NCBI GenBank assembly: GCA_011176535.1
Contig: DUEP01000037.1
Location: 1 to 37,076 of the forward strand
Direction: 5' to 3'
From: Anaerolineae bacterium
GTDB lineage: Bacteria; Chloroflexota; Anaerolineae; Anaerolineales; DRMV01
DNA length: 37,076 nt
Shown: positions 1 through 8,369 of the stretch, piece by piece
How positions within the stretch are numbered: the first letter of the stretch is position 1
Layout: each line of letters starts with the position of its first letter
Position numbers and translations under genes: made by a program
The notes under the pieces: generated by a model
The model's input: only the letters and a program-made list of their open reading frames with translations
Told to the model about the DNA's origin: nothing
Databases searched by the model: none

Positions 1-1197
1 GACACCCCCACCGTGGCCGAGCCCCCCGGTCGCCCCGCCACTCCCCAGGAACACGCTCACCCCCTCCCGCACCCCGACCTACTCAACGCCCTGACCTCCC
101 TGCTGGCCGCCCAGCGCTTAGGGAAGGGCGAAAGCGCCCTCTTCCCCGCCGAGCGCGCGGCTTTCCCCCCAGGGTCCCTGACCGCTCTGGCCCGGGCGGC
201 CGGCCTGCTCGACGAGCAGGGAGCACCTGTGCCCGCCCGGATCAAACCCTTCCTCACCCTGGGCGACGCCGAGGCCCTCCGGCGACTCTTTCACGCCTGG
301 CGCACCTCGCCCCTTTTCGACGAACTGCACCTGCTGCCCCATCTGGAAGTCGAAGGCGCCTGGGAGCGGCCTTACCGCCGCCCCCGGGAGCAGGTGCTGG
401 CCTGGCTTCAGGCCCTGCCCGAGGATTGGTGGAGCCTGGAGGCCTTCGTTCAGGCGGTGCGGCAACAGGCCCCCGACTTCGCCCGCCCGGCCCCCGGCGA
501 CTTCGACTCCTGGTACATGCGCCGCCGCAGTGACGGCCAGTTTCTGCGGGGCGAGGCCGCCTGGGACGAGGTGGACGGTGCCCTACTCCGTTTTCTGCTC
601 ACTGGCCCCCTGCACTGGTTCGGCGCCGTGGACCTGGCCGCGCCGGAACCGGGGCAAAGCCCGCGCGCCTTCCGCCGCGCCGCGCACCTGGCCGACCTGC
701 TCGCCCGGCCCAGTGCTTCGCCCGTCAGGCACCCCTCGGCGCCGATGCAAGTGACTTCCGATGGGCGCATCACCGTCCCGCGCCACGCCCCCCGCTGGGT
801 GCGCTACCAGATCGCCCGCGCCACGGCGTGGGAGGCCCTGGACCAACGAGGCTACCACTACCGTCTGACGCCCCGCGCCCTGCAACAGGCGCGGCGGCAG
901 GGGCTGTTTGCCGGGCAGGTGCTGGCCCTGCTGCAACGCCACGCCGCCCATGTGCCGCCCAACCTGGTGCGCGCCCTGGCCCGCTGGGAGAAACACGGCA
1001 CCCAGGTGGAAATCGCCGAGGTTACGGTGCTGAAGGTCGGCGACCCAGCCATCTTGCAGGCCCTGCGACGTAGCCCGGCCCGGCGCTACTTAGGCCCTCT
1101 GCTGGGCCCCACGGCCGTGGTGGTGCCTAAGGCCACCCTGCCGCGCCTCCGCGCCGCCTTGCTGGAGATGGGGTATCTGGTGGAGGGGGAAGAGTGA
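1..1197 (+). CDS. helicase-associated (XPB/Ssl2-like C-terminal) domain protein, 5' end outside window
   Basis: The frame is already open at base 1, so the true start probably lies upstream; a GTG at 13 is possible but has no ribosome binding site. At least 394 residues are visible. The last ~150 residues have the pattern of the helicase conserved C-terminal domain found in bacterial proteins annotated as helicase-associated or XPB/Ssl2-like: a beta-rich start (MQVTSDGRITVP), a YQIARATAWE helix, a YRLTPRAL segment, a run ending in PPNLVRALARWEKHG, and a final LEMGYLV. No Walker A or B motif is present in the visible part, so it is not an active ATPase here. The plus strand is clearly C-rich in this gene, unlike the sequence just to its right. 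Family assignment is by recalled pattern; cellular role unknown. Confidence 0.6.
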   Translation, partial: DTPTVAEPPGRPATPQEHAHPLPHPDLLNALTSLLAAQRLGKGESALFPAERAAFPPGSLTALARAAGLLDEQGAPVPARIKPFLTLGDAEALRRLFHAWRTSPLFDELHLLPHLEVEGAWERPYRRPREQVLAWLQALPEDWWSLEAFVQAVRQQAPDFARPAPGDFDSWYMRRRSDGQFLRGEAAWDEVDGALLRFLLTGPLHWFGAVDLAAPEPGQSPRAFRRAAHLADLLARPSASPVRHPSAPMQVTSDGRITVPRHAPRWVRYQIARATAWEALDQRGYHYRLTPRALQQARRQGLFAGQVLALLQRHAAHVPPNLVRALARWEKHGTQVEIAEVTVLKVGDPAILQALRRSPARRYLGPLLGPTAVVVPKATLPRLRAALLEMGYLVEGEE

Positions 1198-1361
1198 TGC
1201 CCAGGGGGGATGCTCTGATGCCCAGACCCGCGCCGTCAGGGCCCATGGCGTCACGACCTGACGACGCACGACCCACGCCGCTTGAAATGCCATGGCTTCG
1301 CGCTTGAGGATAGACGGTGGCCACCCTCAGGCCTTTGCCGGGATGCGGGGTCATGTTTTCC

Positions 1362-1705
1362 TTTTCCCCAAGGGAAAGATCAGGTTATCGTAGTCTTCGT
1401 AGGGGCTGGGGAAATGTGGAAAACCCTGGGGATAGTGTGCAAAACCCCTAGGAGTGGGGGAAGCCCTGAAGTCGAGGGCCAGATATGGGGGTTCAGGGCG
1501 GTGGCGCTTTCCCCAGGGGGGTGGGGAAGCCTTGGGGAGATCTGCAGGTCGTTTTTCCACAGGGTTTCCCCAGGTGGCGCGCTACGCCTATATCTGCTAT
1601 GAAGGTGGGAGAAGGCCCCAGATATGGCGTTGCGCTTCAGCGGGCCGAAGCAAGTTGTCCCCACTTTTTGGGGTGTTTTCCACAGATTTCGGGGGGTTTT
1701 CCACA
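1362..1705. other. candidate replication origin: cluster of DnaA-box-like sites
   Basis: This is the core of a 576-base gap between the first gene and fumarase with no credible gene. Five 9-mers fit the DnaA-box consensus TTWTNCACA. Two are on the minus strand: 1415-1423 (TTTTCCACA) and 1436-1444 (TTTTGCACA). Three are on the plus strand, all TTTTCCACA: 1553-1561, 1676-1684 and 1697-1705. The outer pairs have the same 21-base start-to-start spacing and face opposite ways. Degenerate relatives lie between or beside them, for example TTTTCCCCA at 1362-1370 and TTGTCCCCA at 1655-1663. By hand count the plus strand changes from C-rich in the gene to the left to G-rich from about 1381. Against an origin: dnaA is not in the window, and no clearly AT-rich unwinding element or TAG-trio array is visible. 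A DnaA-titration site is the alternative. Confidence 0.55.
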
Positions 1706-1720
1706 GGCTAGCTAGATGGG

Positions 1721-1757
1721 AAAACCAACGGGGCGTCCGCTCCGACGCCCCGTTGGT
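1721..1757 (-). terminator. intrinsic terminator of the fumarase operon
   Basis: A perfect 14-base stem (1724-1737 with 1744-1757) encloses a 6-base loop. Read on the minus strand it is followed by TTTT (1724-1721). It lies 17 bases past the fumarase beta-subunit stop. Confidence 0.8.
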
Positions 1758-1773
1758 CAGACCTTTTGGCCGA

Positions 1774-2394
1774 TTACCCCACGAGTTCCTGAAAGGCTTT
1801 GGCCGACTGCTCGGCTATGACTTCGTGCAGGCTGTTGCCGTGGCTGTCCATGGTCACCACGGCAGGGAAGTTCTTGACCTCGATGACCCACATGGCCTCG
1901 GGCACGCCGAACTCCTCCAGTTTGTACACGGCCAGCACCCGTTGGACGCTTTGGGCGATGAGCGAAGCCGCGCCGCCCACAGCGTGGAAGTACACCGCCG
2001 GGACCTCCTGGCAGGCCTGCAGGGTCTTGGTGCCCATGCCGCCCTTGCCGATGATGCCTTTGATGTTGAAGTGCTTCATCACATCGGCTTCGTAGGGCTC
2101 CTCACGGATGCTGGTGGTGGGGCCAGCGGCCACGAAGCGATAGTCGCCGGTGTCCAGCCCGGCCACCACCGGTCCGCAGTGATAGAGCACGCCGCCGTTG
2201 AGCACCTTCTTGATGGCCTCGTACACTTCCAGGTCGTCGCCCTGGGGCTCGCGGGTCTTCTTGATGAAGGTGTCGGTGATCCATTTGTGCACCGCATCCC
2301 GGCCGGTCATCATCACGCCGGAGAGCAGCACGGCGTCGCCGGCCTGCAGGCTGCGAATCACTTCGTCGCTGATGGGGATGGTGATCTCACGCAT
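1774..2394 (-). CDS. fumB: class I fumarate hydratase, beta (C-terminal) subunit
   Basis: This 206-residue protein is the beta half of an iron-sulphur fumarase/L(+)-tartrate dehydratase, which with the alpha subunit interconverts fumarate and malate in the TCA cycle. Family hallmarks are the start REITIPISDEVIRSLQAGD, the LSGVMMTGRDAVHKW segment, the CGPVV block near residue 73, the substrate-binding KGGMGTKT at about 117-124, and a VYKLEEFGVPEAMW region near the C-terminus. Length is normal for the separate subunit. The ATG is preceded by GGAAGGGAG. It follows the alpha-subunit gene by 33 bases on the same strand, so the two are almost surely co-transcribed and form one enzyme. The symbol follows common usage for the two-subunit enzyme; ttdB-type tartrate dehydratase is the main alternative. 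Confidence 0.9.
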   Translation of the reverse strand: MREITIPISDEVIRSLQAGDAVLLSGVMMTGRDAVHKWITDTFIKKTREPQGDDLEVYEAIKKVLNGGVLYHCGPVVAGLDTGDYRFVAAGPTTSIREEPYEADVMKHFNIKGIIGKGGMGTKTLQACQEVPAVYFHAVGGAASLIAQSVQRVLAVYKLEEFGVPEAMWVIEVKNFPAVVTMDSHGNSLHEVIAEQSAKAFQELVG

Positions 2395-2427
2395 GGCTCC
2401 CTTCCTTTCTGGGGTTGAGAGGGTGGC

Positions 2428-3300
2428 TCAGCGGATAACGACCTCGTCGCCCCGGATGAGCATCTCGCGGCGGCGGTAGGCCCAGCACATGTAGGCGATG
2501 GAGACGAAGTAACTGGCGGGCAGGCGGTGGATGACCTTGATGCGCGTGGCCATGACCGTGGTCTTGCCGCCCAGGCCCATGGGGCCGATGCCCAGTTGGT
2601 TGGCCTCCTCGGTGATGCGGCGTTCCAGTTCGTCCAGCGCCGGGTCGGGGTTGGGCTCGTCCAAGCGGCGGAAGAGGGCTTCCTTCGCCGCGTAGAAGGA
2701 GGCGCCCCGGTCGCCGCCGATGCCCACGCCTAAGAAGCCCGGCGCGCAGCCTTTGCCTTGGGCCTGATACACGGCGTCGAGGACCACCTTGCGCACGCCT
2801 TCCAGGTCACGACCGGCCTTGAGGCGGGTGTCGGGCAGTTTGTACTGCGCGGAGACGTTCTCCGAGCCGCCGCCCTTGAGCATCAGGCGCACCCGTAGGG
2901 TATCGCCGTCCACCTCGTGGAAGTGGATGGTGGGGAAGTACTCGTCGCCAAGGTTGTTCCCCGTGTTCTTGCCGGTGACGGGATGCACCGCGTTGGGCCG
3001 CAGGTAGGCCCGTTTGGTGGCCTCGACCAAGGCGGCCTCAATCTGCCGCCGCAGTTCTCGCAGGCTCCACCCCTGGGGAAAGTCCACATAGAAGATGGGG
3101 GTGCCCGTGTCCTGGCAGATGGGGGTGGCGTTGGCCCGCGCTATGGCCACATTTTGTAGGATGGCGTCGAGCACCTGGTAGGCCACCGTATTGGGCTCTT
3201 CCGTTTCTTTCGCCGCTTTGATGGCCGCTTCTACATCATCGGGCAGGTCGGTGGCCGTGCGGCGTACCAGTTCCAGAAAGTGTTCGGTGTAGTCGCGCAT
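2428..3300 (-). CDS. fumA: class I fumarate hydratase, alpha (N-terminal) subunit
   Basis: This 290-residue protein is the iron-sulphur cluster-carrying subunit of the oxygen-sensitive class I fumarase. The three cluster cysteines expected in the family are visible: C62 in ICQDTGTP, C185 in GKGCAPGFLGVGIGGDR and C272 in YMCWAYRR. The segment LKGGGSENVS (about 141-150) and GIGPMGLGGKTTVM (about 237-250) are also typical. The ATG at 3300 has a GGAGG site 6 bases upstream. It heads the two-gene fumarase operon, which diverges from deoA. A weak minus-strand promoter could be TTGAGC (3380-3385) with TAAGAT (3355-3360), though the 19-base spacing is poor. The enzyme type suggests an anaerobic or microaerobic life style; that part is inference. 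Confidence 0.92.
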   Translation of the reverse strand: MRDYTEHFLELVRRTATDLPDDVEAAIKAAKETEEPNTVAYQVLDAILQNVAIARANATPICQDTGTPIFYVDFPQGWSLRELRRQIEAALVEATKRAYLRPNAVHPVTGKNTGNNLGDEYFPTIHFHEVDGDTLRVRLMLKGGGSENVSAQYKLPDTRLKAGRDLEGVRKVVLDAVYQAQGKGCAPGFLGVGIGGDRGASFYAAKEALFRRLDEPNPDPALDELERRITEEANQLGIGPMGLGGKTTVMATRIKVIHRLPASYFVSIAYMCWAYRRREMLIRGDEVVIR

Positions 3301-3452
3301 GATAACCTCCGCAGATAGAGAGTAGCCCTAGGGGACAACGACGCTCCAAAGTATATCTTACCGCAAAAAAGCGCCTTTGGCTCAAGAAAGCGTCAATTTT
3401 TTGGTACGGAAAGGGGGGGCGACCTCTATCGCTATCGACCGAGGCCAGTCGG

Positions 3453-3498
3453 GAGAAAAAACCGAGCCACAACACGGTTCCACCCGCGGTTTTTTCTC
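3453..3498. repeat. 12-base inverted repeat in the fumarase/deoA divergent region
   Basis: Two perfect complementary arms, 3453-3464 and 3487-3498, are separated by 22 bases. Each arm contains a run of six A or six T. The right arm lies 14 bases before the deoA -10 box, covering the expected -35 region, so a repressor or activator binding site is plausible. A hairpin in a longer transcript is the alternative. Confidence 0.5.
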
Positions 3499-3511
3499 TT
3501 CCTTCCTGCGC

Positions 3512-3517
3512 TATAAT
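3512..3517 (+). promoter_or_regulatory. -10 box of the deoA promoter
   Basis: A perfect TATAAT sits 36 bases before the deoA start codon. No good TTGACA is found at the usual distance; the T-rich inverted-repeat arm occupies that position, which may mean activator dependence. Confidence 0.6.
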
Positions 3518-3553
3518 GGAAACGACGAGACCTTTGCCTCGAGGAGAACCCCC

Positions 3554-4858
3554 ATGCGCGCTGTGGATGTCATTATCAGGAAACGGGACAAGCAGGAACT
3601 TTCCAAAGAGGAGATTGAATTTTTCATCCAAGGCTTCACCCGGGGGGAGATTCCCGATTATCAGGCCGCGGCCTGGGCCATGGCCGTGCTGCTCAACGGG
3701 ATGACCCCCCGTGAGACCACGGACCTCACCCTGGCCATGGCCTTCTCCGGCGATGTGCTGGACCTCTCCCAGGTGGTGCCCGTTGCCGTGGACAAGCACT
3801 CCACCGGTGGGGTGGGCGACAAGACCACGCTGGCCGTGTTGCCTGCGGTGGCCGCCTGCGGCCTGCCCGTGGGCAAGATGTCGGGCCGGGGGCTGGGCTT
3901 CAGCGGCGGCACCCTGGACAAAATGGAATCCATCCCCGGCTACCGCTGCGATTTGACCACCGAGGAGTTCCTGCGCCAACTTCAGGAGGTGGGCATCGTG
4001 CTCACCGGCCAATCGGCCGACCTGGCCCCGGCCGACGGCAAACTATACGCTTTACGGGATGTGACCGGCACCGTGCCCTCCATCCCCCTCATCGCGTCGT
4101 CCATCATGAGCAAGAAGATCGCTGCCGGGGCCCAGGCCATCGTGCTCGATGTCAAAGTGGGGCTGGGGGCGTTCATGCGCACTTTGGACGATGCCCGCGC
4201 GTTGGGGCAACTCATGGTGGCCATCGCCCGCCTGGCCGGACGCCGGGCGGTGGCCCTGCTCTCGGACATGAACCAGCCCCTGGGCTTCGCCGTGGGCAAC
4301 GCCTTAGAGGTGCGCGAGGCCATCGACACCCTGCACGGCGGCGGCCCGGCCGACTTTCGTGAGCATTGCCTGACCGTGGGCGGCTATATGCTCCTCTTGG
4401 GCGGCGTGGTGCAGAATATCGAAGAGGGTAAACGGCGCATTGTCCAGGCCCTGGACGACGGCAGCGCTTGGGCCAAGTTCCGCGCCTTAGTACAGGCTCA
4501 GGGCGGCGATGTGGCCTATGTGGACGAGCCGGAGCGCCTGCCTGCCGCCCGCCTCATCGAGCCGTTGCCCGCCCCACACCGGGGTTATCTCCGGCAAATC
4601 CACGCCCGCGTGGTGGGCGAAACGGCGGTCATCTTAGGGGCCGGCCGGGAGAAGAAGGGAGATCCCATCGACCACGCCGTGGGCATTGTGGTCCACAAGA
4701 AGGTGGGCGACTGGGTGGAGCAGGGCGAGCCGGTGTTCACCATCCACGCCAACGACCCGCAGCGGCTGGCCGAGGCGCGGAAGCGGCTGCAAACCGCCCT
4801 GCAATGGAGCGATGAGCCGGTGGAGCCGTTGCCCCATTTCTACGGCGCAGTGGAATGA
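3554..4858 (+). CDS. deoA: pyrimidine-nucleoside (thymidine) phosphorylase
   Basis: This 434-residue enzyme catalyses phosphorolysis of thymidine, and perhaps uridine, to the free base and (deoxy)ribose 1-phosphate in pyrimidine salvage. The length matches the family (about 430). Visible motifs are the phosphate-binding [12 protein letters not shown] at 81-92, the family signature [21 protein letters not shown] at 109-129 (split: [10 protein letters not shown], then [11 protein letters not shown]), [19 protein letters not shown], and [12 protein letters not shown] before a VLDVKVG strand. The C-terminal alpha/beta domain has the [18 protein letters not shown] loop. I chose ATG 3554 because GAGGAG lies 7 bases upstream and residues before it are encoded across the promoter. 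It is a single-gene unit. Substrate preference between thymidine and uridine cannot be read from the sequence. Confidence 0.93.
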   Translation: MRAVDVIIRKRDKQELSKEEIEFFIQGFTRGEIPDYQAAAWAMAVLLNGMTPRETTDLTLAMAFSGDVLDLSQVVPVAVDKHSTGGVGDKTTLAVLPAVAACGLPVGKMSGRGLGFSGGTLDKMESIPGYRCDLTTEEFLRQLQEVGIVLTGQSADLAPADGKLYALRDVTGTVPSIPLIASSIMSKKIAAGAQAIVLDVKVGLGAFMRTLDDARALGQLMVAIARLAGRRAVALLSDMNQPLGFAVGNALEVREAIDTLHGGGPADFREHCLTVGGYMLLLGGVVQNIEEGKRRIVQALDDGSAWAKFRALVQAQGGDVAYVDEPERLPAARLIEPLPAPHRGYLRQIHARVVGETAVILGAGREKKGDPIDHAVGIVVHKKVGDWVEQGEPVFTIHANDPQRLAEARKRLQTALQWSDEPVEPLPHFYGAVE

Positions 4859-4893
4859 TCATTGAGGGACGCAGTTCATCAACATGCTCCCTG

Positions 4894-4934
4894 AAAAATC
4901 CACCGGGGCGACCTGCACAGGTCGCCCCGGTGGA
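4894..4934 (-). terminator. intrinsic terminator after the degV remnant
   Basis: A perfect 16-base stem (4899-4914 with 4919-4934) has a GCAC loop. On the minus strand it is followed by TTTTT (4898-4894). It lies between the convergent deoA and degV genes; for deoA the same stem lacks a T-run. Confidence 0.8.
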
Positions 4935-5027
4935 CGATGGATGGAGGAGTAACCCAATACGGGAGCGCCGATGGGGTACTCACCAAAGGATAACCCTCAA
5001 GCCGCCAAAAAGTTACGGGGTATCGGG

Positions 5028-5839
5028 CTAAAAATCGGTCAAGTAGGTCAGCGCCATGGTGCCGGGCCCCTCGTGAACGCCGACGGCTGAGAGGCGGATG
5101 AGGGCTTACTGGATAGGGCGCCGGGCGCCGATTTGCTCCGGTAGCCGGCGGGCGTTGGGTTCGGCATGGGCGTGGAAGGTGGCCACGCATACCTGTTCGT
5201 GCCCCTATAGCCGTCCAGCTGCGATGTCCACCCGCCGCTTGCGGGTGCGCGTCTTTTCCAGCGGCTCGATGCCCCCCGCGCACTTCCAGGATGGGCTTGA
5301 TGTTGAGCATGGTGCCCACCAGGCGCGCGGCGCCGCCAATCCGTCCGCCGCGATAGAGGTATTCCAGGGTTGGCACCGTGAGCACCGCGCCCACATGCCC
5401 TTTGGCCTCCTCGGCCAGGACGCGGCATTCCCCCAGCATGGCGCCCTCGGCCGCCGCCAGCACCACGAAACTCAGGGTGGCTACCGTGTGGAATCGACGA
5501 TCTCAATGCGAGCCTCGGGGAGCATGGCCCTGGCCTGCTCGGCCGAGGCGATGGTGCCTGAAAGTTTGCTGGAGATCAACACGGCCAGGATGTCGTGCCC
5601 GCTCTCGTGCAGTTCGCGGAGAATCTGGTAGAAGGATTTCGCCGAGACCTGGGAACTGGTGGGCAGGGTTTTGGCCTTCGCCAGGCGCTGGAAGAAGGCC
5701 TGGGGCTGGATGTCCACCCCGTCAGATAGGTCTCGCCATCCCAGATGAGCACCTGGGGTGCCACGCGGATAGCGTATTGCGCGACCAATTCCTGGGGGAA
5801 GTAAGCCCTGCTGTCGGTGACCAGAGCCACTTTGGTCAT
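5028..5839 (-). pseudogene. decayed degV family (fatty-acid-binding) gene
   Basis: DegV/FakB proteins bind fatty acids for the fatty-acid kinase. The remnant is recognisable over its whole length but cannot be translated. It starts normally at ATG 5839, with AAGGAG upstream, as MTKVALVTDSRAYFPQEL. A one-base loss near 5733 shifts the frame inside ETYL-(S/D)GVDIQPQAF. A second one-base loss near 5482 breaks [15 protein letters not shown] third shift occurs in a run of six G near 5272, between [10 protein letters not shown] and [13 protein letters not shown]. In the final frame a TAG (5205-5207) and a TAA (5106-5108) interrupt [25 protein letters not shown] and [18 protein letters not shown], before the natural TAG at 5028-5030. 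Three frameshifts plus two in-frame stops suggest real decay rather than a sequencing slip. Its terminator and ribosome site remain intact. Confidence 0.85.
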
Positions 5840-5910
5840 AGCAGGGTGCTCCTTGTGGGGGAGGATGGCGACAATTTCTCAAAACCCCTTCAGGCATAAA
5901 AGGTTGCACG

Positions 5911-5952
5911 GCAGACAGCCCTTGGGGGCCTCGTCGCTCAACGGCTGTCTGC
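5911..5952. terminator. hairpin between the thiamine operon and degV remnant
   Basis: Arms 5911-5920 and 5943-5952 are perfectly complementary over 10 bases with a 22-base loop. TTTT follows on the plus strand; on the minus strand the T-run starts only eight bases later. It probably marks the 3' end of the thiamine operon, but its efficiency on the minus strand is uncertain. Confidence 0.5.
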
Positions 5953-5980
5953 TTTTGCGGGGGAAAAGGGCGCCGGGGGA

Positions 5981-7504
5981 TCAGGACAGATGGGCTTCTG
6001 CGAGGAGGGCGGGGGCGGCGAACAGGTCTTCGGTAAGGCCGTCGAAGGCGATGTGGCCCTGGTGAAGCACCACTGCCCGGCGGGCGTACTCGCGCACGAA
6101 CCGCAAATCGTGGGTGATCATCAGAATCGTCACGCCCTGGCGGTTGAGGTCCCGCAGGAGGTCCATCAGGGCGTAGGCTGTGTTGCGGTCCTGCCCAAAG
6201 GTGGGCTCGTCCAGGATGAGCAGCCGCTGGCCCACGGCCAGCATGGTGCCCACGCTGAGGCGACGTTTCTGGCCCTGGGAAAGGGTGAAGGGGTTGCGGT
6301 CGGCCTGTTCGCTGAGGCGGAAGCGCTGCAGCAGGTCGTCGACCACCTGCCGGATGCGGGCCTCGGGCCAGCGCCGGACGCGGGGGCCGTAAGCCAACTC
6401 GTCCCACACGCGGTCGGTGACGAACTGGTGTTCGGGGTTTTGGAAGACATAGCCCATCCGCTCAGTCAGCCTGGCCGGGGTTAGGTCCTCCAGCCGCTCC
6501 CCGAAAAGCCAGATCTCCCCTTGCGAGGGGCGTTGGGGGAGCAGGCCCATGAGGAGCAGAGCCAGGGTGGACTTGCCGGCCCCGTTGGGGCCCAGCAGAG
6601 CCACGAAGTCGCCCTGGGGAATGGTCAGGTCGATGGCGCGGAGCACCGGCGGCCCATCGGGGTAGGCGAAGGTCAGCCCGTGCACGGCCACGGCGGGAGG
6701 ATGTTCCACCAGAGGGGGGAAGGTCTTCGGGGGCGCGGACCGGGTTCGGGGGTCCAGGGAAAGGGGAACCCAAATCCCGGCGCGCAGCACCTGGTCCAGA
6801 TGCGCCTTCAGGGTGGGCAGAGGTTCGCCTTGGGCCAGCAGTCCCCCCTGTTCGTCCAGCAGAATCACCCGGTCGGCCAGGGGTAGGCAGGCGCTCAGTT
6901 TGTGCTCGATGAGCAGGATGGTGTGCGTGCCCTTGAGGTGCGCCAGGGTCTCGAAGAATTCGCGGGTGGCGCGAGGGTCCAGGTTGGCCGTGGGTTCGTC
7001 GAGGATGAGGATGGGGGGGCGCATGGCCAGCAGGGCGGCCAGCGCGATGCGTTGCATCTCGCCGCCGGAGAGGGTGTCCAGCCGTCGGGTGCGGTAATCA
7101 GGCAGTCCCACCTGCTCCAGGGCCGTCTGGATGCGCGCGGCCATCGCCTCGGGGGGGACGCGCAGATTCTCCAGGCCGAAGGCGAGTTCGTCTTCCACGG
7201 TGAGGGTGGCGAAGGATGCTTCGGGGTCCTGCAGGAGCAGGCCCACGCGGGCGGCCACGGCTCCGGGCGCGGCCTGGGTGGGGTCGAGGCCGTCCACGGT
7301 GATCCGGCCCTGGATGTGGGCGAAGATGTCGTGGGGGATGAGGCCGGTGAGGGTCAGGGCCAGGGTGGATTTGCCGCCGCCCGACGGCCCCAGCAGGACC
7401 ACCGTCTTCCCCTCGTGGATGGTCAGGCTGAGGTGGCGCAGGGCCGGGCGGGCGGTGTGCGGGTAGCGTACGGTCAGGTGTTGGGTGCGCAGGGCGATGG
7501 GCAT
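5981..7504 (-). CDS. ykoD: ECF-type transporter double ATPase (YkoD-like)
   Basis: This 507-residue cytoplasmic protein carries two complete ABC ATPase domains in one chain and should energise uptake of a thiamine precursor. Domain 1 has Walker A GPSGGGKST (39-47), signature LSGGE (145-149) and Walker B ILILDEPTANLD (166-177). Domain 2 has Walker A GPNGAGKST (305-313), signature LSQGQ (408-412) and Walker B LLILDEP (428-434). The YVFQNPEHQFVTDRVWDEL stretch of domain 2 is typical of energy-coupling-factor ATPases. It is the last intact gene of the operon, 54 bases after the YkoE-like gene; the ribosome site (AGGGG) is weak. The usual third partner, a CbiQ/YkoC-type transmembrane T component, is absent from the operon. 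Substrate is inferred from the riboswitch and partner. Confidence 0.88.
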   Translation of the reverse strand: MPIALRTQHLTVRYPHTARPALRHLSLTIHEGKTVVLLGPSGGGKSTLALTLTGLIPHDIFAHIQGRITVDGLDPTQAAPGAVAARVGLLLQDPEASFATLTVEDELAFGLENLRVPPEAMAARIQTALEQVGLPDYRTRRLDTLSGGEMQRIALAALLAMRPPILILDEPTANLDPRATREFFETLAHLKGTHTILLIEHKLSACLPLADRVILLDEQGGLLAQGEPLPTLKAHLDQVLRAGIWVPLSLDPRTRSAPPKTFPPLVEHPPAVAVHGLTFAYPDGPPVLRAIDLTIPQGDFVALLGPNGAGKSTLALLLMGLLPQRPSQGEIWLFGERLEDLTPARLTERMGYVFQNPEHQFVTDRVWDELAYGPRVRRWPEARIRQVVDDLLQRFRLSEQADRNPFTLSQGQKRRLSVGTMLAVGQRLLILDEPTFGQDRNTAYALMDLLRDLNRQGVTILMITHDLRFVREYARRAVVLHQGHIAFDGLTEDLFAAPALLAEAHLS

Positions 7505-7558
7505 GGGAACCCCTGGGAGGGGTGGGAGCGGCTCACAAGGGCCGCCCCCACCGGCGGA

Positions 7559-8314
7559 TCATTCCTCGCGGGCGATGGCAAAGGAGCCTAAAGCCCCGGC
7601 GCGGTAGAGGCCGTCGCCGATGGCCTTGCCCAGCCAGCCGGAGAGCACCGCGCCGGAAATCAATCGGGCGACCAGCATGATGGCCAGGACATTGAGGCTG
7701 AGGTCATAGTACCAAAACATGTAGTCCACCACCAGGCTGCCGATGCCAGCCGCGGCGCCGGCCAGCATGAGGGTAGGCAGGTCGTAGCGTTTGTACCCCG
7801 TGGCGGCAAAGACGATCTCGGCCATCCCACCCTGGACGATGCCGGAAATGAGCAGGGTGAGGCCCCATTCGCCCCCGGCGAGGAACTCGGCCAGGGCCGC
7901 CAGGGTCTCGGCGGCTAAGGCCGTGCCGGGTTTGCGGATGATGTAGGCGGCCACGATGGAGGCGATGAACCAGAAGCCGTACACCAGATCGCGCGTGCCG
8001 GGGAAGAGGGTGTTCAACGGCTTAGCCACCTTCCACACGAAGCCCCAACCCAGGAAGAGCAGGCCAAACACCAGGGCCAGGTTGGCCACCAGGATGACTT
8101 CCAGGGTCTTCCAGCGTTCCAACGCCTGCCGGGAGCCCCAGGCGGCTCCGGCGGCCAGCCCCAACACGGTGAGCACCAGGGCATGGGTGGTGTTCCACTG
8201 GATGTACTCCACTTCGGGGCCGCGCACCACGGCGGCCAGGTAGTACACCAGCAGGGTCACCGCCCCGCCGATGAGGGCGTGGAGCAGCGTGCGGACAGCG
8301 GACTTGCCTTCCAT
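7559..8314 (-). CDS. ykoE: YkoE-like substrate-binding membrane component, thiamine/HMP ECF transporter
   Basis: This 251-residue integral membrane protein resembles YkoE, the substrate-specific component of the YkoEDC transporter assigned to hydroxymethylpyrimidine or thiamine uptake. The YkoE-like part starts near residue 67 (RWKTLEVILVANLALVFG) and includes LFLGWGFVW, LVYGFWFIASIVAAYIIRKPG, a GIVQGGMAEIVFAATGYKRY loop and two further hydrophobic helices. About 65 residues with two extra predicted membrane helices (about 10-30 and 43-61) precede it, which I do not recall in the Bacillus protein. The ATG is preceded by AAGGAGG. It lies between the thiamine pyrophosphokinase and the double ATPase genes under a TPP riboswitch, which supports a thiamine-related substrate. 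Confidence 0.85.
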   Translation of the reverse strand: MEGKSAVRTLLHALIGGAVTLLVYYLAAVVRGPEVEYIQWNTTHALVLTVLGLAAGAAWGSRQALERWKTLEVILVANLALVFGLLFLGWGFVWKVAKPLNTLFPGTRDLVYGFWFIASIVAAYIIRKPGTALAAETLAALAEFLAGGEWGLTLLISGIVQGGMAEIVFAATGYKRYDLPTLMLAGAAAGIGSLVVDYMFWYYDLSLNVLAIMLVARLISGAVLSGWLGKAIGDGLYRAGALGSFAIAREE

Positions 8315-8369
8315 GGCGAACCTCCTTAGGTGGGGTAGCGTATCTCGGCCTGGCGGCCGAGGAACGGCC

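Noticed and set aside
1234-1263. 7-base inverted repeat after the first gene as its terminator
   Set aside because: The stem is short, the loop has 16 bases and no T-run follows.
1706-1720. TAG-containing stretch beside the last DnaA box as a DnaA-trio array
   Set aside because: The TAG units are four bases apart, not three, and there are only two.
1624-2418. Long plus-strand open frame opposite the fumarase beta gene
   Set aside because: It is antisense to a clear fumarase subunit and crosses its terminator; its His/Gly/Val-rich composition is what a GC-rich antisense frame gives.
3236-4012. Minus-strand open frame opposite the start of deoA
   Set aside because: It overlaps fumA, the divergent promoter region and deoA, and has no recognisable protein pattern.
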